Part shown: positions 55,923 through 64,000 of the stretch, one piece after another
How positions within the stretch are numbered: position 1 is the stretch's first letter
How the letters are laid out: each line of letters begins with the position of its first letter
Assembly (NCBI GenBank): GCA_024752435.1
Contig: CP103021.1
Location: 1,426,001-1,490,000, forward strand
DNA from: Allantophomopsis cytisporea
Taxonomy: Eukaryota > Ascomycota > Leotiomycetes > Phacidiales > Phacidiaceae
DNA length: 64,000 nt
Reading direction: 5' to 3'
The notes under the pieces: generated by a model
Told to the model about the DNA's origin: nothing
Databases searched by the model: none
What the model saw: only the letters and a program-made list of their open reading frames with translations
Made by a program: the position numbers and the translations under genes

Positions 55923-58495
55923 AATTGAAGCGACTCAAGTTCGAAGAAGCCTATGCCGAAGACTTGAGGTCTGGAACTTGTAGCGACAAGAGAAATAACT
56001 GGCCGATAATAGTCAGAATGCCTGGCAACCTCGGAGGGGCCCGAGTTGTAAGTTACTTTCTATTCCATAACCTTTTCGAAGTGTTGTCAGACCGCTTCTG
56101 CCATTCTTGACCTTCAAGAGCGATCGCTGTTGGTTTCTTTTGTGAACTTTATACAGTCATTTGACTTTATTATGGTACTTACTACATCGAATGATGTGTA
56201 TTTCATCAGAGATAGATACAGTCGTCATATTTCATGTCAATTGAATCGAGTCACCAATCTAGCTTTTTCTTGAGATACTTTGGCTAATTCGTATTTTTAG
56301 AAGGGTGAAAGAAGTCCCGAAGTTCAAAAACATCATGATGCTACAGTCAACACAATTTGTGGCCTATGGGATGTTAGCGATATAGCTAATATATTCCCCC
56401 CTAGAATGCGCCCAAGAAAAGAACTGGGAGTTTCGGCGACGTCTCATCTCTGCAACATAGCAAGGCAGAAATCAAAAGATGAGGCTATGAGATATTTTCG
56501 AGACGAGTGTCGGATGACAGATGGATCATACAGAGAGATGACATGGACCTTTCTGAACAATATTGTACAGAAGTTGAAGACGGTAAAAGGGCCAACCTTA
56601 AGAAGAGTTTGAACATATGAATTGAGTAAACTGACCATGTTTGTTAGGAGCGAAACCAACCTGTTGCGCCTATTCCTCCCGTCAAGAAGGGTGTTAGATC
56701 ATCAGCACAACTTGTGGTATCAGCCAGTACAGCTTCAACTAACAACAAAACACGACTCGCCATCAACACAGAGGCTACCACGTCAACACCAGCTTCAGTT
56801 TCTAAGAGGAGCAACGCACAACCATCGAAAAGTTCCCCGCCACCGCCATCCGGATTGTTTGCTCCAAATACACAATTCAAAGGGTACTATAGCTCAGCTG
56901 CCGTATCGAAGCCTCGAATTGCAACTCAACACGCCCCTGCCTCGCATACGAATAGGAATGTGAGCAGCAAGACAGAACGTAAGGTGCCGCGCCAGGTAAC
57001 TTCCTCAAACCAACCAAATATTTCGAATTATCCTTTCCTTCCACCTTCTCGGAAACCGAACAAACCAATCGAGGCTAAAAAGTCCGTCAGATTCAACGAC
57101 CAACCTAAGATCTACGAATACCCAATCCTTGAAACAATGTCGGACGAAGAGATACACGTCTCCAAGGACGTCCGCAAAAACCCTCGGAATCCCACCTGTG
57201 AAAATAAAATACCTCTCGGTAGCCCGGAAAACGAACGTACTGCCTTGGAATCCGACTATGGCGAAGATACAGATGTTATCCCTGAAGAAGAATATAACGA
57301 TTACCTACAAAGAAAGATGAAGAAGGAGGTTATGCTGGGCACCGTCATAACTGAAAGTCCTAAGAGGAAGAGCAAAGATGCCAACCTTACCACTTCTGAG
57401 ATTCTCAAGAAAATCAAATCTGACGACAAGGATAAGATGCTTCCTCCAGGACAACTTTCTACTACGCCCTCTACCATGAGTGCAGTTTCTTCAACGTTTG
57501 ATGAACCGGCAGATGAACAACACGAGGAACACGATATGGATGAAACCCCAGATTCTCCACGTCCACTGTCCGATTTCACTGACGATGATGTGGACGATGC
57601 GATGCAAGCTGAGAATAAGACTCCAAACACAAATGATCATCAGCACCTTGCCGCGTCTGCCAGCAATACTAGCCACCCACATGCTCATTATGTTGCTGAA
57701 GAGGAAGCCATGACTCCTATTTCCCCTTCTGATCTCACTGTTGAACCTTACTCAACATTAGTTGACGCAGACGAAGCCATGACACCTAATTCGCCACCCG
57801 ATGAAGCAATGAATCCCTCAGCCTCAAACACTTTCATCCCGATTAAAGATATGGACCGTCGTTACCCGACTCTTTTAGTCGCTGGCAGAATCCCGCAAAG
57901 TTTGTTGTCAGAGACCGACTATCATCATGGTGTGGCGCTTAGCTCGAACTGTCCTCCCACTCAGACAGAGGCAAATATGAATGATGAGGCCATGACACCA
58001 AGATCCCCAATCGAGGGAAGCCCAACCGAAGTCATTACACCAGAGACTTTGGCTTCTTCTTGGGCTCGAAATGACAGAGAACGCGAGCAGCTTATCAAGG
58101 ACTCTGAAGTCAAAGTTGACACAAGAATTTACAAGCCAATTCGAGAGCATGATGACCTCGTCAACGCTAGTAGACACTTCAGAGTTTATACCCACCAAGA
58201 AGTCGTTGCTGCGGGCGAAGGAAGTGTTCCTAGACGTCTTCCATTCGAGCAGCGAAAGGCAATGAAGAGATGGCAGGAGCAGAACGGTGAAGACACCTAT
58301 GATATCGTATATCAGGGCATGAATGCTATCAAGATCCAGTACGATCTTATGTGGGAGAAGATCAAGAATAAGGCGGAGATTACCCCACGTGCTGATATTC
58401 TCAGAGGTCTCGTTAAGGACTTTGATATGCAGATCGAGGGCTACCAGCGCAAGACTAGATTCGTCAAGCCGGATGCTGGTGCGGATGGTGCTTAG
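55923..58495 (+). CDS. Uncharacterised disordered protein with EAMTP-type repeats (5' end uncertain)
   Basis: Exons 55923-56047, 56301-56582 and 56648-58495 join in phase; the 253-bp and 65-bp introns have GTAAG/GTAAA donors and CTAAT/CTGAC branch-like sites. There is no ATG in the first listed exon, so a further 5' exon is needed; ATG 55712-55841 fits in phase but has a weak donor. The most conservative start is ATG 56406, giving 674 residues. The N-terminal part includes NIFPPRMRPRKELGVSATSH and MTWTFLNNIVQKL. The centre is low-complexity with VRFNDQPKIYEYP and about four copies of (D/E)EAMTPxSP (around residues 400-520). The C-terminal ~140 residues look folded (FRVYTHQEVVAAGEG, FEQRKAMKRWQEQNGEDTYD, MQIEGYQRKTRFV). 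No family is recognised. Confidence 0.62.
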
Positions 58496-59868
58496 GCGCG
58501 CCTGATGTCGTCTTCTTTATACCACATCGTCTCGATGTTTAGAAAAGCCTTGATGATTGCTTTCATTGCCTATAATTTGCATGGACTACAACTTCCACTT
58601 TTTTACATTTCCTCTCGTAATATTCCTTGCTTGCTCAGACCTCGAGGCTTTGACATTTTGGCACCGCATATTCGACATCAAATCGGAAGATTGTGTCGAT
58701 AGTCAGCTACAGAGAATACGGATTGTTCATCATTGTGATTTCTTTCCTTCTTAGATTCCTGCGGGGATAAGCGACGGTTGCTTTGGAATGATTGCGTTGA
58801 TTTCAGTCAAAGTGGGGGAACTGGGATGGCTTTACTTTCACCTGGCTTTTGATACTGATTGGCACTGGGACGTGTAATTAGGAACCTTATTTGCTGAACA
58901 AAACACACCGAACAAACTGTCATATGAACATATGTGAGAATTATTGCCTGCACAGCTTCCATCGTCATTTTAGAAATCAAGTGATACTTCGTACCGAAAG
59001 AACGCCTTGTGATCCTGCACTTGTTGCAGAAAGTGCCTCAACAATAACTCTTGTTAGACATCGATGATGAGTAGTTTCGACGTCCTATAACTAACTCTGT
59101 GTTGCAACGGTGCTGTATATAGAATCTGAGGTCTCCGTTGTCCGACTTCTCGAACATTAGTCTGGTGATCTACCTGGTGATGCCGCATTTAATTTAAAAG
59201 CATAATGTATACACTGATAGAACACAAGCTGGAGAGTACCAGACAAGTGTTGTGGGAAAAGATTATAAGGACGTAATGTAAGATGTCGACGAGTTGCCGC
59301 AGATCTAGTCTTAGGCCCGACTAAATTTTGATTGTGGAAATTGGGCTTACAAGCGGCAAGGCCTACCTTATATAGAAACGCATTCAGAGTGTCGTATTTG
59401 ATTATATGTAGGTGCGCTTTATGTAAATAGTTTCGTAGAAAGCTACCCTATACACTACGATAATACCGTGGTAAGATATAAACAAACTGCCTAAATTAAG
59501 ATATTGTACTATCTAGCTATCTTCTTAGGGATAAGTTAAGAAAATCAGGATCCGCCGGAAGAGCACTCGAGCGAATCATTATCATTATAGCTGTTCATGT
59601 ACCCTTCCGTGGGACGCTAAGTCATTAACGTTCATCCCGTCTCTAGAGAGGGTAAACTATAAATGAAGTGATCACTAACCTAGATGAGTTTGGCTGTAAT
59701 ATTATCAGACTAAATTAGCTTATCTATATTCAGCTATGATGTTTCCATAGCTTACTGTTTCTCATCAAAGTCACTCATAAGTCTTCTATGGTATAATTCG
59801 TCTGTTTGTATTCGAGGGATTATCTTGATCATTTGGTTCACAAGGAAAGTCGAAGGACAAACAGTAAC
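58496..59868. other. Intergenic region, partly AT-rich
   Basis: About 1.4 kb; from ~59190 to ~59760 the DNA is AT-rich with many stops in all frames. No gene, terminal repeats or RNA gene recognised. Confidence 0.6.
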
Positions 59869-61110
59869 ATGGCATCCGCTATCACTCCCAGTCGAGGAAA
59901 TGTCGATCTCAAGACAAATCCCTTCGAGCAGCTGCCACGTGAGATTCTCCTGGATATTATGAGCTGCGTTGCCGACCTTCCATCTTTCTACAATCTTATT
60001 AAAGTATCGCCGGCTATCCACCATCTGTTCATTGTGTATGGTACACAGATTACCGACGTCATTATGCGTGCGAGTGTACCGCCGCAAATCCAAGCAATTA
60101 TTCGCATTGTAGTCCTCATTCGGTCATCGTCCCTCTCGTGCTATTGCCTGGATGGGTTTGTTGAGAAATACATCTCCAAAAGAGCTTTCTCCTACCCCGA
60201 GTCTCTGTCTAGCACCACATCGCCCACTATTCTATACGAAGTCCTCAAATCAGCCCATCAGATATGGTATCTCACACATTGCTGCCTCAAGCATTATATA
60301 GATGCATCTATGACTATCCGCCCATCGCATCTTGTCAATAAATGGTTCACTTATCGTGGGAGTCATGAGTGTAGGGTGCCAGCATGGAGGCAAAGGCCGG
60401 AGGGAGAGAGATATCAGCCACAAAACTCTGGGCCTCCTTCTTGGATTGAGGAGCAACGTGTTTCCCGAGCCTTTTGGTTGGTGCAAATGTTCTATGATCT
60501 CAAGAATGCAGCTGCAGGACTGGGCTGGTCAGAGGAGGATGTTGATAGATTGAGAACCATGAAATTTGCAGATCTCCCTTGTTTTCAAAGAGGTGAGCAG
60601 GAGCAAATTAAAACAGTGGCCGATTATATCAATGAGTTAGAAGGAAAAAGAACTTATATTAGTCCTGCTTTGGTAGCAGGCAAAGGTGCACATTATGACT
60701 TGGCACCTGAACGTCTTAAACTTCCTTGGCTGACTCAACAAGTCGAAATTGACTGGCTAAAGTCTGAACGCATCTTGGACCCCTCCAATAGGCATAGGTT
60801 CAATCTATGGGCTCCAGGTTGGACTATTGTTGCAGGATCTCTTACCCACGATTATCACTCGCCACTGAGATATGCTACATTTGAGCCTTTTCGGCGTTTC
60901 GGCTTTGCAATATTCGACTGGGAAAGATTGCGAGCTCTAGAGCTTACGCCCCCAAAGGGACCGTTGTGTGTGCCGGCCATGACTGGTGACCTTTGGTTTA
61001 CATGGCGGAGTATTCTCAGTGAGGATGAGCTAGCAAAATTGGACGAAATAGCAGATGAGCGAAGTAAACGCGAGTCGCAAGAGGCTACAGACCGTCTCCG
61101 TGGTCGCTGA
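59869..61110 (+). CDS. F-box-like fungal protein
   Basis: Single exon of 413 residues from ATG 59869; the open frame extends upstream only via TTG. An F-box-like motif lies at ~17-65 (NPFEQLPREILLDIMSCVADLPSFYNLIKVSPAIHHLF). The remaining ~340 residues are typical of the large family of fungal F-box proteins without WD or LRR repeats: helical segments, WFTYRGSHECRVP, RFNLWAPGW, FRRFGFAIFDWERL. They end in a charged helix (ELAKLDEIADERSKRESQE). Likely an SCF adaptor of unknown target. Such genes are often expanded and variable between isolates. It appears intact. Confidence 0.75.
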   Translation: MASAITPSRGNVDLKTNPFEQLPREILLDIMSCVADLPSFYNLIKVSPAIHHLFIVYGTQITDVIMRASVPPQIQAIIRIVVLIRSSSLSCYCLDGFVEKYISKRAFSYPESLSSTTSPTILYEVLKSAHQIWYLTHCCLKHYIDASMTIRPSHLVNKWFTYRGSHECRVPAWRQRPEGERYQPQNSGPPSWIEEQRVSRAFWLVQMFYDLKNAAAGLGWSEEDVDRLRTMKFADLPCFQRGEQEQIKTVADYINELEGKRTYISPALVAGKGAHYDLAPERLKLPWLTQQVEIDWLKSERILDPSNRHRFNLWAPGWTIVAGSLTHDYHSPLRYATFEPFRRFGFAIFDWERLRALELTPPKGPLCVPAMTGDLWFTWRSILSEDELAKLDEIADERSKRESQEATDRLRGR

Positions 61111-62878
61111 TCTAGTGTTTTCAATATGCAGTTTACTAGACGATGCGACGGCAATGTCTTACGAGTGATAATAAATATGCTTCTTTCTGTGACATTCGAA
61201 GCTTTCAGACCCAACTCACGCAAGAAGACGCAGTAGTCCACCATAATGAAATTGAAGAGTTATGTTGTTAGAAGAGCGACCGTTGCTTATATTCTTCGAT
61301 AGCTATTTCACAGATCAAATCATCTAAGTTTGTTAAGTGGAAACATCTTTCAGTGCCTGACTCAGTCTGTTACATCCTCCACCACAAAATACATGTTCAA
61401 ATAAAGGTCATCTCTATTTCAATCCAAGTCCCACTCATTCTTCGCCCAAAGCACCACCTAGAAAATCTTCTTGACGCCCAGCTGCGCCTTGTGTTGAAAG
61501 TCGATGTACGCACAGCCTGCGCCGTTCGGCGATGCAAGACTTACCCTCTTCTGTGTTCGTGGTGATGGTTACCGTATTGTCATAGGTAGAATCGAAGTGA
61601 GCTGCGATTTTTGAAAAGCCGCAATAATCCAATCCAACGTCTCTAGGCTGACAGCATGTGCTCTAATACAATAGTTTAGCTTCTGGATGTTAGTCCCCGC
61701 GTATTTTTGCCACTGGAGGAACACGATATCTGACTATTTTATCAAGTCAGGTAAGTTCTGTGAACTGACACCTTGATCCTACGCCTTCGAACTCGGACTG
61801 ATACTGTCATCGGCAATTACAACTCCATCTGTAGTGTTTACGATGCTCTTGAATCTGCCTATGGTTGCCTTCGATATTGTCGTCAGCTTTTATATCCCTC
61901 TGGTGTTAACTATGGTTTATGCTGGACTTACGTAGATTTCATTTCCATCAAGGTTAAGAATAGGAGCATTTTCGACAAAGTGCAAGTAGGGAATCCGGCA
62001 ACAAGGTCGAGGAGCCATGATGTATTGTTACTTCATGCTTGCTGGCTTAAAGACGGAATGGGAGCATTCAACATAAAGTTTGAGAGGGAAGTGCAGAACT
62101 GTTGAAAACTTGGGAATAATCGACATCTCGTATCGTACATACTACTCATAGTAAAGGGACCTACAGCTGGTGCTATTCTGATGGAGTGTAATGTTCACGA
62201 AAGACACCCGGGCAAGCGGCAAATTCTTATTGATATCTTCGACTTATTATCACTTTATTTTCAGAGTCTTTGTGTATCAGCCCACCTTCCTTTCGTTTAC
62301 TGACATCGTTTCAATAGCTGGCATGTGGGACTCCCACTCTCCTCTCAGGAGGTGCTTCTTCCACAGACCTACTATTAGCAGACTGTTCCAAGTTGACTGG
62401 TGATATCGACAAAAGTCGTATGGCAGCGACTTTGTTGTTGCATCTTACATCTGATACTTCTGGCTCTCTTGAGAATGTCTGGACATAGTACGCTTCTACC
62501 TTTACGCCGTCAAGTGATCTGTTAATCCGTACTTAAAGACGGCCGATTACGATATGGATTCCACGCCTGATGGCAATACCACCATGTCAGCGCAGATCAA
62601 TGTATCGAGTCCGAAACAAAACCTTTGTTGTCCGACTTCTCGAGAGCCAATTATACTACCATCTATGCACATGAAGGAGTTGCTATGTCTTGTCAGTCCC
62701 TATAGATAGTCGACCAAGAGAGATTCTTGTGACGCACTGAGCAGAAATTAGGTAGCTTCCGTGGCGCTAATAAGGACTAGCGTCAGTGCGTTATTCATAT
62801 GGCTGGCTAGTGTAGCTTAGCCGTCATCTCGACGCCGACCACCAAAAGAATTATCAAAAGCTGCAAAACAAATACAAC
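61111..62878. other. Intergenic region without a supportable gene
   Basis: About 1.8 kb with several protein-like but short frames on both strands (61458-62018 minus; 61773-62105 plus). None could be assembled into a gene with acceptable introns. Confidence 0.5.
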
Positions 62879-62892
62879 AAAAACAACAAAAA
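62879..62892 (-). terminator. RNA polymerase III T-run terminators of the 5S gene
   Basis: Reading the minus strand, the 5S 3' end runs directly into TTTTT (62892-62888) with a second TTTTT at 62883-62879, as expected for Pol III termination. Confidence 0.65.
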
Positions 62893-63011
62893 CATACAAC
62901 AGTAGGGATTCGCTGGTGGTCACCCACCCAACTACTAGTCTACCGATCTGAGGTTTAAGTATGGCAGAGCGGACGGGATGCCCTGTTTGTCCTCAGTCTA
63001 TGGTCGTATGT
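62892..63011 (-). rRNA. 5S ribosomal RNA
   Basis: The minus strand reads ACATACGACCATAG at 63011, then GGGCATCCCGTCCGCTCTGCC, and later ACTAGTAGTTGGGTGGGTGACC followed by ACCAGCGAATCCCT, ending TGTTGTATGT at 62892: 120 nt in all. These are the conserved fungal 5S blocks. The terminal stem pairs (ACATACGAC with GTTGTATGT) and an internal helix pairs (CTGAGG with CCTCAG), so the copy looks functional. It contains the internal Pol III promoter. It is a single dispersed copy, as is usual in filamentous ascomycetes where 5S genes are not in the rDNA repeat. Confidence 0.93.
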
Positions 63012-63585
63012 GACAGCTTCCGCTTTATACAAAAATATACTAGAGATTTGTGTACTAGTGTCTGTACTATCCGTTATCTATGTATGAGGAACACAAGGCT
63101 GAAATGACTTGGGCTTGGGGGCTTTGTCGATCTCGGCCTTTTTGTTCGTTGAGCCACTACCTACGCTATGTTATCTCGTTCAGATCTCCTTCGTGCCAAC
63201 TTCCTTTTTGACTACAATACCACTCCACCCTAACGGCTTGTGCAGACTTACATTGTATGAAGCAAAAATGTATCTTGTGATCTTCAGGTTCATGCAAATA
63301 ATATGCACGTACACTACTCTTTTACAATAAAATGTTCTATTTATTCTCCACGGTGCAGGGGCGCGATGATTGGTAACAAGGTGTATTCTAACTCAGCCTC
63401 ATCGGTGGACCCATGGACGCTCCAAAATGTTACAGTCGATCAGCAGGCATACTCAAGGGGAAGGTAGTAGGCAGCCATCGCCCAATGTGGTATCCATATC
63501 AGGGCACTGCTTTATATATACGATACAAATCTCCAACATCATACGTTGTATTAAGCTGAATATCATTCTATCATAGCCTTCAATT
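63012..63585. other. Intergenic region
   Basis: Between the divergent 5S rRNA gene and the last gene. Short frames only, and a TTTATATATACGATAC stretch near 63512-63526 that could serve as TATA region of the next gene (start 63586). Confidence 0.5.
63030..63040 (-). promoter_or_regulatory. TATA-like element upstream of the 5S gene
   Basis: The minus strand has GTATATTTTTG at about 20-29 bp upstream of the 5S start, the position of the upstream TATA element reported for Neurospora 5S genes. A TATAAAG also lies at 63029-63023. Confidence 0.4.
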
Positions 63586-64000
63586 ATGGACAAAAAGATA
63601 CGCCATTCTTGGGATGATGAGCTGCCCGCTCAGATCACTATGGACGAGTATCGTAAATTTTACCAGAAAAATCATGATAAATGGCTCCGGGACATGAAGG
63701 GTGCAAATTTTCGATATAAGATCCTAGATGTCACTGTGAAACCACCAGCCATCAACATGAAGGAGATGTTGGGAACAGATCGTGAGAAAGCAGCGGCTGT
63801 TGATCTCTACTATGCACATTCTGGAAGGTATGCAAAGACAACCAAAAATCATTTCCCTTGATTATACTTACTCGATTCAGACCTTTCAACCCATCCATAA
63901 ATTATCCTCCGAGCATGATTGATAATTATGGAAAGGATTATGCGCTTAATGCTCGAGGCATATATTACCATGAAACATTCTCAGAACGCCATATGACCAG
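63586..64000 (+). CDS. Uncharacterised protein, 3' truncated by the window edge
   Basis: Exon 1 (63586-63827) begins at an ATG (MDKKIRHSWDDELPAQ) and joins exon 2 (63881 to the window end) across a 53-bp intron (GTATGC...GATTCAG) with frame continuity (AHSGR|PFNPSINYPP). About 120 residues are visible: a charged, aromatic-rich sequence (EYRKFYQKNHDKWLRDMKG, NFRYKILDVTV, ARGIYYHETFSE) without signal peptide or known motif. The gene continues to the right. Coding character and splice signals are good; function unknown. Confidence 0.65.

Noticed and set aside
61458..62018. Possible minus-strand spliced small gene (MAPRPCCRIPYLHF ... GCAYIDFQHKAQLGVKKIF).
   Set aside because: Reaching the final exon requires a 28-bp intron (61517-61544), too short for fungal splicing, and the alternatives change frame; no signal peptide or family match.
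59137..62643. 17-bp direct repeat GTTGTCCGACTTCTCGA at 59137 and 62627.
   Set aside because: Flanking sequences do not align, and one 17-mer repeat in 64 kb is close to chance expectation.
1..64000. tRNA genes, CRISPR arrays, prophage or large secondary-metabolite cluster.
   Set aside because: No cloverleaf with T-loop consensus, no spaced direct repeats, no backbone biosynthetic enzyme was found; the genome is clearly eukaryotic.

Overview
The window looks like nuclear DNA of a filamentous ascomycete (Pezizomycotina). Genes are spaced 0.3-6 kb apart and carry short introns of roughly 45-100 bp with GTAAGT/GTATGT-type donors and CTAAC/CTGAC-like branch sites. Typical fungal families are present (GH55 glucanase, WSC protein, delta-14 sterol reductase, quinate-permease-like MFS carrier, Nto1-type PHD protein), and a solitary 5S rRNA gene sits among protein genes. 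The overall look suggests Leotiomycetes, but that is an impression, not a proof.

Layout. 1-9.4 kb: 3' end of eIF3a (TIF32), a secreted two-WSC-domain protein, an MFS quinate/sugar permease on the minus strand, an intergenic stretch, a 2H phosphoesterase, and a non-autonomous TA-flanked inverted-repeat element (MITE). 9.4-31 kb: a large DUF8004-like protein, the chromatin factor NTO1, an F-box/WD40 protein, a small DUF7704-type membrane protein, ribosomal protein eS7 and dynactin p62. 31-39 kb is gene-poor, AT-rich at its left end and rich in GTAT/GTAC microsatellites further right; only weak small ORFs are visible. 39-54 kb: GH55 exo-beta-1,3-glucanase, EB1 microtubule plus-end protein, ERG24, an uncharacterised two-TM coiled-coil protein, then a divergent pair of vacuole-related genes (MRH-domain receptor and the SNARE VAM7). 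54-64 kb looks accessory: an uncharacterised protein with EAMTP-type repeats, an F-box-like protein, a 5S rRNA gene and the 5' part of an unknown gene running off the right edge, with fragmentary exon-like frames between them.

No operon, CRISPR array, integrated virus or complete transposon was seen. Functional links are limited. eIF3a, eS7, dynactin p62, EB1, ERG24, NTO1 and VAM7 are housekeeping genes of translation, cytoskeleton, sterol synthesis, chromatin and vacuole fusion. The WSC protein, GH55 enzyme and MFS carrier belong to the secretome/uptake repertoire. Exon coordinates were placed by hand from splice signals and checked for reading-frame continuity. For the gene ending at 58,495 the 5' end is uncertain.
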